Shown here: positions 45,275 to 59,912 of the stretch, in pieces
Position numbering within the stretch: the first letter of the stretch is position 1
Layout of the letters: every line of letters starts with the position of its first letter
Assembly (NCBI GenBank): GCA_002633025.1
Contig: NMRB01000015.1
Location: forward strand, 280,180 to 344,179
Direction of reading: 5' to 3'
DNA length: 64,000 bases
Source: Notospermus geniculatus
Lineage: Eukaryota; Nemertea; Pilidiophora; Heteronemertea; Lineidae
Program-made: the position numbers and the translations under genes
The notes under the pieces: model-generated
Database searches by the model: none
The model's input: only the letters and a program-made list of their open reading frames with translations
Told to the model about the DNA's origin: nothing

Positions 45275-45345
45275 TGGGATCTGATCAGGAATTGAACCCA
45301 GAGCTGAAGGTGATGGTGTATCCACTGCACCACTCTGACCAGTGA
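45275..45345 (-). repeat. tRNA-derived SINE head, minus strand
   Basis: Minus strand AGAGTGGTGCAGTGGATAC (A box, 45322-45332) precedes GGGTTCAATTCC (B box, 45289-45300). Spacing fits a tRNA-type promoter. Confidence 0.65.
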
Positions 45346-45735
45346 GGCTTCTTCTTTCCCTCTCACAGTTTGAAGTGGACCATGAGCCACTACTGTTGAC
45401 TAGCATACAACAACTACAAAACTTCCAACTTGTGTACCTCATATGCATAACAATGTAGCAAGACACAGAACCACTGCAAAAACAGCTACAAACTTGGATA
45501 AAGAAAGATCTTGTACACTTTGCTTATCTGAAGATGCTCAAGGATAGGTAGTTGAACTGACAAGGAAATCTTCTATACTCATCAGTCATTCATAGCAACT
45601 CTGGAACACTGGGTAGCAGGTACTCTTTCATTCTGAAGGCCCTAGCACTGCAACAGCTTTACTTCAACGAAAAGGTTTTGAGAACTGAGGCCACCTGTAA
45701 TGGTTAAACCTGACATAACGCCTTGGATCTTGGGT

Positions 45736-48700
45736 CCAACTGACGTAATGAAAGTTTAAACCTCTTTGACATCATTCATTATACACATACACTTGCAGCA
45801 ACCACTTAAAGCACTTCCGGAGGTCCTTCAAAGGTGCAGAGAAGACAGAGCCATTACTGAACCACTACATATCATCCAATACACATCAGCATCAGCAACT
45901 ATGGCTTCCTTCAACTGACGAATCCTGCCATCACAAGTAGTTAAATATCCCAGCGCAGACTGTTTGTAATGCTGCATGACAAGCAGAGCAGACCTTAGCA
46001 TTTCAAAACAGAGCTGAAGTTGGACTACTCTCTCCTCAGATGTAAACAAGGAGCAATTTCAAGCAACTGTCAAGTTGTTTTAAGGCTGCTCAGAGGTAGT
46101 TAGAAATTTTAGGCCATCACCTTGAGATCACCAAAATCGCAGGCATAGTTATTAGGTGACAGCAGGAGGATGCCATTTCAAGCTACTCAAGTAACCGGTG
46201 TGTCCACGTAGCGTGTAGCTCTAGGTATTCGCAGCATCGCGTCTTAAGACGCAGTTCTAGATACTTCCGACCTTGAGTTGAGGAGTGCAGTTTGAACGCA
46301 ACACTCCACCTGGTAGAAATCGATCAAATGCTAACTGCCTGATTGAAATGAGTTTCAGTACCTTTGTGAGTGATTCGTCCAACAAAAGCAATCACTTGCT
46401 CAATAAACAAATACAAACAAACCTAAAATACCATCATCCTGGGAACATTAACCCCACTGTGGAATTCCATATGCATTTTTGTTCAAGTTTGAGCAGAAGG
46501 TCAATAAGGCATGTAAGGAACCTTGGCGTCATTCAACTGAAACTGAAAATAGCAAGGAGAATTCCACCATTTTTTCAAGCTGGGATGTCGGAGTGATGCA
46601 ATGGAAACATCAGTACGACCTCTGCTACAGGTTGTTGGTGTACTGAAGTAACTCAAACTGGCAAGAGTTGCTCTCAGTGACAGATGAAACGAACTTCAGA
46701 TGCAATCAGGCCAATGTCAACATGTGTAACTATTTCATACGCTCAATGTCAGCTACATTCATCAGTTCTGTGTACGCAAGTTTTTAGTGAGCAATGCAAT
46801 TATATTCATAGGACTTGATGCGGTATTCATATAGAATCAGCCAAATGAAAGGTTATGAAAAAAATATCACTTCACAAACCAGTTTCATTTTCCTGTTGAG
46901 GATGACTAAATAGAATAGGGCATGAATTACAGCTGCATTAGTATGACTTCACAACATGTATGACCCCCGATTATCAAACTATAAGTTTTCTTAAGATGCA
47001 AACGATGGTTTGGTTCATGCAATACTTCAATTACTGTGGTCTAAATTACCAGAACTACCTTTAAAATGGTTCATTTGAATTTCTAATAATGAATTTTAAA
47101 CAGTTCATTTCCTCCCGTTCATGTCAGAATGGCACTTCGTCACGAGTCTGGGTTGCATGGAGATTTTCTTGCATTCATTGGTTCAATGTTTGCGATGCGC
47201 ACTTTGGCTATCACACTGAGTTGCTAAAGTACTCTGAGTTTGATACGATTTTGGGGGAATGAGTTTGTAGGGGCTATTTTCTGTTTCCATGTGTAGTATG
47301 ATCTGCCACAGTACATCATTTGGGCCACCCAACTGCCACCTCTATGTCCATCAGTACTTGATGTGTTGTACTTCAAGCAAGAGCAATCTAAATTCATGAG
47401 AANCCAACTGACGTAATGAAAGTTTAAACCTCTTTGACATCATTCATTATACACATACAGTTGCAGCAACCATTTAAAGCACTTCCGAAGGTCCTTCAAA
47501 GGCGCAGAGAAGACAGAGCCATTACTGAACCACTACATATCATCCAATACACATCAGCTTCAGCAACTATGGCTTCCTTCAATTGACGAATCCTGCCATC
47601 ACAAGTAGTTAATATCCCAGCGCAGACTGTTTGTAATGCTGCATGACAAGCAGAGCAGACCTTAGCATTTCAAAACAGAGCTGAAGTTGGACTACTCTCT
47701 CCTCAGATGTAAACAAGGAGCAATTTCAAGCAACTGTCAAGTTGTTTTAAGGCTGCGCAGAGGTAGTTAGAAATTTTAGGCCATCACCTTGAGATCACCA
47801 AAATCGCAGGCATAGTTATTAGGTGACAGCAGGAGGAGGCCATTTCAAGCTACTCAAGTAACCGGTGTGTCCATGTAGCGTGTAGCTCTAGGCATTCGCA
47901 GCATCACGTCTTAAGACGCAGTTCTAGATACTTCCGACCTTGAGTTGAGGAGTGCAGTTTGAACACAACACTCCACCTGGTAGAAATCGATCAAATGCTA
48001 ACTGCCTGATTGAAATGAGTTTCAGTACCTTTGTGAGTGATTCGTCCAACAAAAGCAATCACTTGCTCAATAAACAAATACAAACAAACCTAAAATACCA
48101 TCATCCTGGGAACATTAACCCCACTCTGGAATTCCATATGCATTTTTGTTCAAGTTTGAGCAAAGGTCAATAAGGAACCTTGGCGTCATTCAACTGAAAC
48201 TGAAAATGGCAAGGAGAATTCCACCATTTTTTCAAGCTGGGATGTCAGAGTGATGCAATGGAAACATCAGTACGACCTCTGCTACAGGTTGTTGGTGTAC
48301 TGAAGTAACTCAAACTGGCAAGAGTTGCTCTCAGTGACAGATGAAACGAACTTCAGATGCAATCAGGCCAATGTCAACATGTGTAACTATTTCATACGCT
48401 CAATGTCAGCTACATTCATCAGTTCTGTGTACGCAAGTTTTTAGTGAGCAATGCAATTATATTCATAGGACTTGATGCGGTATTCATATAGAATCAGCCA
48501 AATGAAAGGTTATGAAAAAAATATCACTTCACAAACCAGTTTCATTTTCCTGTTGAGGATGACTAAATAGAATAGGGCATGAATTACAGCTGCATTAGTA
48601 TGACTTCACAACATGTATGACCCCCGATTATCAAACTATAAGTTTTCTTAAGATGCAAACGATGGTTTGGTTCATGCAATACTTCAATTACTGTGGTCTA

Positions 48701-49059
48701 AATTACCAGAACTACCTTTAAAATGGTTCATTTGAATTTCTAATAATGAATTTTAAACAGTTCATTTCCTCCCGTTCATGTCAGAATGGCACTTCGTCAC
48801 GAGTCTGGGTTGCATGGAGATTTTCTTGCATTCATTGGTTCAATGTTTGCGATGCGCACTTTGGCTATCACACTGAGTTGCTAAAGTACTCTGAGTTTGA
48901 TACGATTTTGGGGGATTGAATTTGTAGGGGCTATTTTCTGTTTCCATGTGTAGTATGATCTGCCACAGTACATCATTTGGGCCACCCAACTGCCACCTCT
49001 ATGTCCATCAGTACTTGATGTGTTGTACTTCAAGCAAGAGCAATCTAAATTCATGAGAA
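45736..49059. repeat. Tandem ~1.66 kb duplication split by a single N
   Basis: Bases 45736-47402 and 47404-49059 are two copies, both starting CCAACTGACGTAATGAAAG and ending ATTCATGAGAA. They differ by scattered substitutions and small indels (for example GAGCAGAAGG against GAGCAAAGG, and a missing GCATGTAA). The only base between them is N at 47403. Paired ORFs at 46285 and 47952 are copies of each other. The divergence, roughly one or two percent by eye, looks allelic. An assembly artefact is more likely than a true duplication. Confidence 0.95.
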
Positions 49060-52000
49060 GCCTTCATAGCAAGTACAAGAAACCATTCAACATCAGCCAG
49101 TTCTTCTTCAGCACCAACCCTATCTGAGTCCTAGAATGTCTTGCATGTATGGTCGTGCCTTGTCAGTTCAGATCATACCTTAGCAGAGATTTTTTTATAG
49201 CACATGGTTAGAAAACCCAAGTTTTCTTCATGGTTTCAAGACTATGAGGTCTGTTGCTATTAACAACATAAAGAAACTCTTTCAGACCTTTGCCAGCAAC
49301 GAATCACTTGTAGATCAAAAAGCAAAATAGCCAATCAAAACCACGACAACATAGAAATTGATATGCTAGTAGAAAATGCAGAAGTACATGTGCAGATCAC
49401 TGAAACTGATGCAAAAATTTTTGAAACGATGCACACACAGCCCCTTTCATGCTTGTTTGTCAATCTTGCTATAATATTCATAACTTCATCATTTTCGTAC
49501 TGCTACCTAATAAAAGATTCAAAGGATCATTGGAAATCGGCAAGAATTTTGCCACAGGCTGGACTGCAGCAGGAGAGGTGATGAGGGAGATCTGACAATG
49601 TTGACTGCCAATGATATGTTCCCGGTGGTGCAATATACCCCCCCCCCAATCACCATATGGTAACAGTGGAAATCACCCTTCACTAAAGTCAAAGAGACGG
49701 TCTCGGTACTCAACTAAACCGATTATTTACAGTACTGACACACTTTGCTCTGTAACTAAGGCAAATTGTGATTTCTTTCAGGCAATTTCCTTCTGGACTT
49801 CAGCATTGGCCTCGTAATTAGAACTTCTCTTGTAATAGAAAGGACACCTTCTGGACGAGAAATACTGTCTTACTGAGAGGCCTCCTGATGACAAAGGTCA
49901 GGATGCTGACAAAGTCCAAATTGAAAGCCCCATTGACTGTTACCATCAATATTTGATATATTTATTCCGTTACATATTCCACACTCTTCCTTGATTGTTG
50001 ATGCAAATCTAATGCACCTCTCTCTCTCCTTTGATACCACTTGCAACTGATCTGTCACACCAGCGAACCGGTTGCCAGACGTAATGTTCCCTGCATATAA
50101 ACTATACATGTATAGTCCCCAGGGTCCAATTGCTTTTGCGATTCTGAAGAAACTTTTTACAAAGATGCATAAACATATGGCTTGCATCGAACTAAACAAC
50201 ACCCATGTGGAAGAACAGTTACATCATTTGACATTACCTAACCAAGATTTGTCCCTTGGGTACACTTGGTAAATATTAGAGGGACATCCATAGGTATCTT
50301 TAACCAAGTGGAGGGGCGTCATATGTAGATTGAACAAATGGCCAATATGGCAGAGCTCCTGTTTTTAGCTCCATCACTCAGGCTTTGCCTGGTAGAAGAG
50401 TGGAGAGAGGAGCAGTGTAGAGCCCCAATACTCAACTAGCATCCTACAAGTTCTCGGTTTGCCATTCAGTGAGCGCCCATGTGAAATTAAAGACACTGTC
50501 ACTGAAGGATCAAGTGACATCCACTACGTTGGTCACATGGCAGGTTTCTGGCAGGTTTCTTATTCTTCGTGTCCAATCAATACAACACCTCATTAGAGAA
50601 GCAAGAAATGCACAAACAGTGACAAAAAGCAAAGTTGTAAAAAGATAGGGACATCGAAACAAGTTGAGTAAAAAAGATGAAAACACACTCTGTGTGGTGT
50701 GAAAGCATCCAGATCCATAAGATGAATCAATGCCATGAGGACAAAGCCAAAAATAACCCGTATGGAAACAAAATATTTAGCTGGGCAAAACAAGAAGCCA
50801 CTTTGTGTCAGGAATGACAGTGTCCTTGTTCTGCCTATCGGATCAAAGCCACACCTGTTCCTATCTAATGGAGGGGAAGATCTGCTTGTGGCAGGTGATG
50901 TTAACATGTGATCGATCGAGGACAAATGGACAACGAGCTGGCAGCAACAGAAGTAAAGGTTGATAAGGGCACGGGGTGTTTTTGACATGTTGGATAATGT
51001 ACAAGGACAACCCAGAGATGATTTCTATTCTATACAGTGAACCATTTCTCAGGCAACAATTTCAACGTTGCTGAACTCCATGGATGCGAACCACACTCAC
51101 TCCTCGACACATGGCTAACAGTGAAGTCCTCCTATATAATGAAACAATGATTAATTTCTCCCAACTTGGAGTGAAGACGTAACATAAACCGACCAGGCTC
51201 TGGTATCATCTTCAATAAAACATGTTACAGCGAAAACCAATATTGAAACCACTTTTCTGAGACTAATGGGCCATTCAGGAGACTATCTTGCAATGACAGG
51301 TGACAAAGTACATTGATTAGCAACGAGAGTAAAGTCTTAATGGCTGGTGTATAGTTGCAAGATTTAGGTCTCAAGTTTCAAGTTCTGTGGCTTATATCGG
51401 CAAAAACTGCCCAATGATTGCAAGCTATCATCAGTTAGATGCACCTTCATAACGAGTCCTATCTCTGCAGGAACAAAGCTTTTTTGAGATACAGATGAAA
51501 CATGTGCAGATGAAGACTTGTGTGTCCCAAAAGCCAGAACGACTTTAAGTCATTGACATTCATGGAAGTCAGTTTTGAATGACTTCATTGGTCCAATGGT
51601 CTTCTTCAGATGGCTACGAACTTCCCTGGGGAATTAGTCCAGCTTTGATGACTGAGATTGTCAAGACAAAATCACATCTCTCATTCTCATCATGTCATTC
51701 ATATTCTCAAGGTGAATCATAACTTCCCTGGTTTGTAACCATGGATAGTAATGGAAGTAGAGTAATATCTGGAACGGGGCTCCCATAGCAGACACAAAGA
51801 GAAGTGACATTTATGCCAGACAGGAAGCGGACGGTTCGATGCGGTCGTGGTGTCATCTGGTCAGTCGGTAGTTTCTCTCAGACCCCTAGAGATACTTGTG
51901 GCTACTTGAATTCCTATCTAATCATGCCTGATTACATTCTCAGCTATAATCAATCAAGATCAGAACAGTGTGACCAACAGATTGGACGCATTCACATCCG

Positions 52001-53255
52001 GACAAACCCTGGCACCGGAAAATGTTCAAGAGGGAGGATCACAAACCGAGTCCTCTAGGAGGCCTATCAGCCATGATTAGATGGCACCGAAGCAGTCCTC
52101 TCAAGTTTCCAGACGTCCAATCAGTAGGATGTGATCATGCTCTCCTTATTCCTTCTTCATTCAACAGCTGGCTGAGGCACGGCTGAAGAAGGAACAAGGC
52201 CCCTTCAAAAATTGCTTCACCGACTTTCAACGACCTCCGAATATCTTTAACTTATCACGGCAATCAAAGAGTTAATCAACCAATATGGGGAATACTGCAC
52301 AGAACAATCCTCTTATGAGCCTGAGCATGTCTAGAAACAGAGAGTAGAAGACATCCTTTGAAAAACATCATCCAATCTACATAAGGCACTCTTTTCAATT
52401 CTTTGCACAGCACTTTTTGTCATGATATATCGGAATTGATTAAAGGACGGTGCAACAATCAATCAAGATGCCAATACAAGAAAGAAGCACTTTTTTGATG
52501 TTCTCATATATGAAGCCAAGATTGGACTTGTGGGAAAAAATCTGAGCCATCCGTAGTTTGTAATTTTGGAGCATGACGCTTAACTGATGAGGAACAAGTG
52601 AAGACGAGCTTTATTTGTCCATCAGTGTCACCGTTGATGTAGAAGTCACCAGTTGTCCTCTCACACTGAGGGCTGGCAGGTTGGTGGAACGCAACATAAT
52701 GTTGCTGTCACCCACCAGATTCACTGGTTCTGTGCCTGAGGGTTGGACGGTTGGTAGAATGGAAACATTACTTGTTGTCATCATGATAGAATGGAAACAT
52801 TACTTGTTGTCATCATGAACACTGGTTCAGTACCCCAGCATGACTTGATTCATTGCTTGGGCATACCATCCCAGCAGATTTTCCCTGTTCCTCCAAGGCT
52901 TCAGCACCTTTGGCAATTTTCCTCTGATTCAACGATACAACAAATCCCAGACCAGCAAGGACAGCTACAGACAGGAACAACGCACTTGTCTTCCAATTAG
53001 CTCAATAGCCTCATAGCATGAATTACCTTCCTCTCTTCCCTATGCTAAGAGCCACAATCGATGAAGCACCCAATACGTCTCAATCCAAAGTCTATCCTCA
53101 TCAGCATGGTTGAGCACAATTAGCTGCCTGCATAATGGCTACTGGGAAAGGAGGTATTTCTCACCTCATCTGACAACGCCAATCAGGCTCTTCTTCTGTC
53201 GATTCATACATCAGGTTGAGACAACAAAATGCCTCATCATTTTGGTCCTCGTGAG
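49060..53255. other. Intergenic sequence with a 32 bp duplication
   Basis: A perfect 32 bp tandem duplication (TAGAATGGAAACATTACTTG…) is at 52755-52818. A C-run is at 49639-49647. AAATGGCCAATATGG at 50.33 kb repeats text from 42.45 kb. The minus-strand frames at 49870-50202 and 50593-50988 have no recognisable domain. Confidence 0.5.
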
Positions 53256-53702
53256 GGAACTGCCACTCTGTCATGTGAAGAATTGGTCCAATAGCAAGAG
53301 TTTCTCTTACACAACAAAAAGAATAAGTCCAATGGGGTAGTTTCCCTCCATCACATGACAAAAGGATCCAACAGATAGAGGTTCCCTTCAATCACACAAA
53401 GAATGAGTCCACTGGGCAAGTTCCTCTCTATCAGATATGAAGAATGCGTCCAATGGACAGAGTTTCCTAATCACACAAAGAATGGGTCCAATGGGAGAGT
53501 GCCTCTATCACAAGAAGAATCCATCCAACGGGGAGAGTTTTCCCTCTATCACATGAAAAATGGATCAATGGTGAATTTCCCATCTATCACATGAAGAAGC
53601 AGTCCAATGGGGAGAGTTTTCCCTCTGTCACATGAAGAATCGGTCCAATGGTGAGAGTTTCCCTATGATCACATGAAGAAATGGGTCCAATGGCAAGACA
53701 GT
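53256..53702. repeat. ~40 bp minisatellite (GGTCCAATGGGGAGAGTTTC type)
   Basis: About eleven copies of a unit near GAATGGGTCCAATGGGGAGA followed by GTTTCCCTCTATCACATGAA. Copies vary by indels. Confidence 0.9.
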
Positions 53703-55836
53703 GAACAATAGGTTTCTAGCAAATGGACAATTGTTAATGGACAAGTTAAGTTACACTGGCTTCATGAATTTTAAAATAAAGGTACACATCCAACGTGATA
53801 CAAATTAATGAGAGGGTTGTTGACATTCCACAGATTACATTGATTTAATGAAGAGGAGGATTCTCATCCAATCAAGTGGTTTTATTTTACATATAAATTA
53901 AATTAAGTTTTCATGAGCAATGGTGCAGACATAATTGGTTCAAAAGCTTAAAGCAGTTTAATGGCCTATAGTGGTGCAATTTCCACGATTTCTTTGCAAT
54001 AAACAAGCCCTATACTAGTATGTTATTCACAAGATATCTGCAATAACCTACAAGTAAAACTGAATGATTGATAATATCGTGGAAAAGTCAATGACCATAA
54101 TTTTGCTATCTAATTGTGTATCAATACTGCACCAAAACAGACAGGATGTCCACCACCCTACCTCATGGGTGGGGCAATTTAGTAATTAAGCACACGGTGC
54201 GCCAATATAAATCCAGTGTCAAGTATGTCGGGATGGTCATTACTGCAAATGGCGCCGCAATCCATGGGTGAAATCGCCAAAGTGTAGAGTCGTAATTAAT
54301 CAACGTCGGATAGATCAATCATTCGCGAACAGGAGCAAGACTGTTGTCTATTTCACAGAGAGAATGCCAAGTTCCATGTACCTTTCTTTACATTTCTCCT
54401 CGTAGAAATGTGAACTTCTCCAGTCTATTTGAGATGGAATGGGCTACTTGAAAATCAATGTATTAATTTTCCAATAACATCTTAAATTTTCTTTATGAAG
54501 CCGACAGACATAAGGATTTGTTTCAGGGGATATTAAGAGCTCTTTGTGCACGCTGATTTTCATCGAGTGAAATGACAAGGGGCATTCAAGATAAGAGTAA
54601 AGGAAAAGTCTGCCAACCAGGCATCTGTTCATGTTAGAAAACAAAAAATGCCTTAAAACATGCTTGGTGACTTAACTCCTGTGAGAACCAGTTTATACTT
54701 GACAAAATGGTTCCACTTCCATGAAAAAGTTTGCCACGTCTCCAAGGAGTAAGCCAGTCAATTAATGAACATGAACTCAAGCGACATCAGTTTTTATCAT
54801 TCAAGCAAAAATGTCAGTTTGTTTCAATGGTGTCTTGTGAGAGCACTTAATATACATTGACTCCTCAAAATGGAAGTCACATTCAATTCAAATTATGACA
54901 TGTATGTCGTTGACACAAACAGAAGTAGTAGAAGAGAGTCTGAGGAATTGACAAGACTGTTATATCACACAGTGTTTTAATCAGTTTGAGATACAGTCTA
55001 CAAATGAACACCTGTCACACAGCTCTCGTCTAAGCTTGTAATAGATGGGAAAAGGACTCTATCCTTACAACAGTCTTACAATCTCCACTTGAAGTGACAG
55101 AATCTGCAATACTCTCACCATAGCTGCGGTATACGAGAGCTAGAGGCTGAAAAATGGGCCCCAACCAAATGCACTATGGACAAGACTGTTGGTATCCTTG
55201 TTGCAAACAGGCATTAACCAACACACGATGTATACAAGAGAGTGGGCACAACGGCAAAAAGTTGGATCAATTTCACATCCAGGTTCTGCTAGATACATTT
55301 CCAAAGATAGGAATAAGCCAAGTTTTTAGGCGACACAGGTATACTGTTTCCTCACAGAATGACTCAACTCATGATGTAGGCGACTGAAGTCTCTCGTGAT
55401 GTGGGCGACTGAAGAATACCCACATTACCTAGAAACGTCATCGGGAATATTTTACCCAGAAACTGTCATTGTGAAAAATGACCCATGCCTGTGATTTTTA
55501 TATCACAAGTAAGGTGTGCTTGTGTCAACAAGTTATTGTGTCTTTAGTCCTTTCTTGCCATCAGAAGGCAACTTGCCGCATCAAATTACTTTTGATCTCC
55601 TGAGAGGTGTGAAAACTCAATGATGAGTATCGGGTAAAATATCACCAATCACAAGAAGACGGTGGTTGGTGGCCAGTGTATAAAGCTCTAGAGATCAGCT
55701 ATTCCAAACTTCTGGTGAACGGCATTCTAGGAAACTCATGATGACAGTGACAGATGACAATGTAAATCCAGAAGGAAACACTGGGAGACATCTAACCAAA
55801 TCAGCATGACAGCCATGGGGCATAGTAGTCTACCCA
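53703..55836. other. Intergenic sequence, nothing recognised
   Basis: AT-rich with short frames only. No inverted repeat or array was noticed. Confidence 0.4.
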
Positions 55837-56182
55837 ATCTAAAATGACAGCAATCAACCAAAGCCAGGATGTACGCCACGGCAGTCAACCAATTTCAAGA
55901 TCATGCATCCAAAGATGGCAGACATTGTTGTCAAGGAAATCAAGATGGCAGTTGTGACAGAGCCAAATCCAAGATGGCAGTCGTGGTTGTCAAGCAATTT
56001 GAGATGTCAGCCATGATTGTTTAGGAAATCAAGATAGCAGTTGTGATAGTCAACCAAATCCACGATGGTAGTCATGGTTGTCAAGAAAATCAGGATGGCA
56101 GCTGCGGTAGTCAACCAAATCCACGATGGTAGGCATGGTTGTCAAGTGTTCAAGAGGCAGCCATGGTTGTCAAGCGGCCATA
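55837..56182. repeat. ~30 bp minisatellite (AAATCCAAGATGGCAGTCGT type)
   Basis: About ten copies of a unit near AAATC(C)A(A/C)GATGGCAG followed by TNGTGGTTGTCAACCA. Alternation of GTCAAGNAA and GTCAACCAAATC suggests a higher-order unit of about 60 bp. Confidence 0.85.
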
Positions 56183-59100
56183 GGAGCCATGATAAATACA
56201 GCATCAAACCCACGGCAAATTTGTTTAGTCAATACACGAGAGGGATAAAAAGGTCAGACTTCATATTCTACAGATGCTCTGGTAATTGGACTGGCAAATT
56301 AAAGTTTTTCTTCCAGTAGTGGTTGCAAAAAACAGGAAATATTTTGGGGTTAACAATATCGGCTTTATTCATCATAACAGACGCTCAGACATCCGTTATC
56401 ACGAGAACCCATTACCCTGATGTTAAATGTCTAACAGCATGAATCCCCTAAACAACCTCAAGGCAGGAACATCCCGAACTCTCTACCTCATTACACCGAT
56501 GGATGAAAGTTGTTACCTCAGGGATTGACTTCCACTTCCACTCCAACCCTGTTTTCCATATTTGACATGACACCTTGATCTCATAGGATGCTGAATTCCC
56601 ATCCCACCCTGTCTATTGTAGTACTGGTTATATCAGGCTAACATATATTCTGACGGTGTATGGTGGTACTTCAAAATGGTAGTTCTGTCTGAAGACACCC
56701 AGCATCTCATTTAACCATCATGGCATAGTGCACAGCTCTGGCTGACCTGATTAATGTTCAGGGGTACCACATGAGGAAGGTTTGTTGCATTCTGTTACCA
56801 AAGATGACAGGTATAGATCCTCAAACCTGAAAAACGATTTTCTGTCGTCACCAGCACCTGATATTCACTTTCTTTGTACCTAATATAGAAACATAACAAT
56901 ACTTGGTGCTGGAGCGAGTCTGCTGGAAGCTGACATTATGATGAAGCCCCAACCTGTGGTACCAGACACAATGGTTCGATAATACTGGCATACAAAGAAA
57001 GTCTGAAGAATATTTACTCAATAAGAAACTGTGTGTCGCAGGAGTTGTCCTGAGGTAAGCATTTGGAGACATTTATCCCTTGCAATGTACAAAGTACACA
57101 AAGGCTACACTGTCAGTGTTATTTCCTCCTTTACACAGTCAACAAGCAATGTAGGCCTATTTCATTCTTATGATGTTAAAGATTCTGTACAAAGCACTTA
57201 AGATTCTGTAAGGAAATCTCTGTTCAATACATGGTGGAACAGACAACAGGATTGGTTCTCTGATTACTCAATAGTTTCTTTCCAAAGAAGACAAATACCA
57301 AGTCGTGTCTGGTGCTCAGGCGTAAAAATGTCATGGGATGTGACCTTTCTGAAACAGTAATGCAATCAAAATGACCAACATGCAGCATGATTGAATTCTG
57401 ATAACATTGTTTTAGACTAGAAGGTCATTTAGGTTTCATCAAAAATAGATGGTTTCATGTATAGGTCTTCCTTATTTTCTGTTTTTGTGACTCAACAAAA
57501 CTTCTTGGTGCCAAAGAGAACCAAAGGAAGACTAGGCTATCAAGGAGCCCTGATACCCTAGTAGTTATCATGTCTGCCTGCTGCTTGGCACGCAGCAGGT
57601 GCAGGATTCCAATCAAACCAGGGCCATTTGGGGTCAATCATCCCTGGTTTTCCACATTTGCCCAAAAGGGACATCAAGCTGTGGTTCCTTTGCAAGGGCA
57701 AGTAGAAGATCGACCTCATCCAAGAGAGGAACGTGCGTAGTTTGAGACAGCCTTTTCCATACTTAGGCTACCAGGGCCAATAATGCTTCAGCTTCAGCCC
57801 TGATGGAACGACTAGGAAGCCTGATGTCCGATACGAGAATGTCGGCCAATACCACATGTCGAAACATAGAAATAGCTTATCGCCTAATTGGAGACATGAG
57901 GCTATTGACAATGAGTCAATAACAAAGAAGAGATGTCTGCTGTCGGCATTCACGTACCAATTAAATGGCTGACAAGGGACGAGAGCGATTTCACCAAGTA
58001 CTAATGCACTAAGTGCTTCTTCTTAGGATGTAAAGCTCTATACTGTCCCACACATCACTATCAGATCTTCCCAACTGCTGGTAGCATAGAATCATCAACA
58101 AAACCTCACACAAAAAAACATGTGCTCATACAGAAACTTGCCACTCCTATATAATCACTATAATCACTGTGGCATATTACGTATGGTAAACGCTATTGTA
58201 ATTACTAATGTATATATTCATTATCAATGTTGTGTATGATGACAGCTTTCCAAAGCCTCCACTTTTCCAACATCATTTTAAGAAGCCCACTCTGTATCAA
58301 GATTTCCAAATATCTGGCTTCATGACACAGCAGTACTAACAATAAAATCAGCAAAATATTCAGTATCTTCCCTTTAGCAGATGCCTCTTAAGGAGGACAA
58401 CAAAGTTACTAAAGAACACCTCCAATAGGTAATGTTTTTTTCCTGGGAAATTTTCTATTGACATGTCATCCTGCGTTAGACACCTCACTCTTCAGGGTAC
58501 CCAAGTTCTGTCCCATTAGAATCTTAGATTGAGGGGTTCCACGAAATACACAAGCCACAACAGCCGCTCGGAAGAGAAGAAAGAAATACACAACAGGACA
58601 ATTTATTTGCTTGCATCATAAAGGCATCTCCTTCTGCAACATTTTACAACCAGCTACCATCCAAAAAAGCGACCACTTCAAGTGTCCAGGGCAGCTACGT
58701 TTGGCTCAGTGTACTGTCCATTAAGAAAGTAAGTGTTCACAATAATTTTGGCTTCAGAGTGAAAGCTTCTGGACACATTCCAGAAAAGGTTACTACCAAA
58801 TATGATTATGGTATGAAGTGCTAGAAATGTCGCTGACCATGCATAGAAAATGCTGAGAATCTTGTCACAGAGGTCCAAATGTACTATCTGGCAAACCAAC
58901 TTTTTTGAAATCTGCCAAAGGCCATAAATATCGTGGACACTTTCCTTTCGCAAAGACTGTACATTCCAATACATTAATGGATTCATAGAGCTCAACTCAT
59001 GAAAATACATAAGCTGGAACGAATTGATGGGGTATCAGGGGTTTTTCCTGCTTCTATAGTTGACTAGACTGGCAAATTAAATGCTTCTTTGCTGAATCAT

Positions 59101-59912
59101 CCTCTATCTGTAGTAGATTGAACTGGACGACAAGTGAAGGTCATTGGGATTTACTCTAATGTCGGCTTTCAAAGACCTGAGTCAATGGCTCCAGTTCATA
59201 ATGAAGGGGAAAACATGGCTGCTGGCAGAGCAGAAGAGGACTATAGGATGAAGCCAGGCCTGTTGAATTGCTACAAATCTGGTTAAAAACTCGGGTCACC
59301 TGAAAAGACCCAGAGAGAGGGCTATTAAAATGCCCCTTGTGGGTTTAATTCTGGTTCAGGCCCCTAATGTGACAGCAAAGGCAAATTTCTTTGACATTGC
59401 AGGCTGGTATCGCCACAAGCACCACTTTTGTACAGCATTTGTTGCCAAAGTTCTCCTCCGTGTTCTGCTTCATTCTGAATGTTTCCCTGCTCAGTTCTTG
59501 GGTCATCTCTTAGTGGCAGCATCCAATATGTGACACTGAGGAGATAAGCCGCCACACATCTTCCCCTATTAGGTCTTTTGTTGACAGATAGATGCGAGCG
59601 TGCAGTGTTTTCCAGATCAAGTACCCTCATTATTTAGTGAAAAATGCCAGAATATAGACACATCAATTAGAAAAAACGTGGTCATCTGGTGGTAAAATGC
59701 AGAGAGAACTGCTGTTCTTATCCTGTAGAATTCTCGACTGTTCTCCATGGTATTCTCTGAGATGGCATGCAAATGGCTGCAGACGTTATTCCCAAGAACC
59801 ATAAAACCTATCCTGGCCATTCCAGCTGATAATTGGGCCCACTACCACACCAAAATGACCATTCTTCAGGGTATAAAGGGTGGTCCCAAAAGATACTCAT
59901 TGATGTTTTCAG
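56183..59912. other. Intergenic sequence; weak SINE-like trace
   Basis: A possible tRNA-SINE head lies at 57555-57620 (B-box-like GGATTCCAATC at 57604-57614). The minus-strand frame at 58678-59010, ending …NGQYTEPNVAALDT, is the longest here and is unrecognised. No gene could be built. Confidence 0.35.

Noticed and set aside
46285-48173. Two near-identical frames starting MQFE(R/H)NTPPGRNRSNANCL
   Set aside because: They are copies within the probable haplotype duplication and have no recognisable domain or splice support.
50593-50988. 131-codon minus-strand hydrophobic frame
   Set aside because: Low-complexity Phe/Leu-rich translation of AT-rich DNA, with no family resemblance.
58678-59010. 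110-codon minus-strand frame ending NGQYTEPNVAALDT
   Set aside because: Looks partly protein-like, but no family, no clear splice sites and no partner exons were found.
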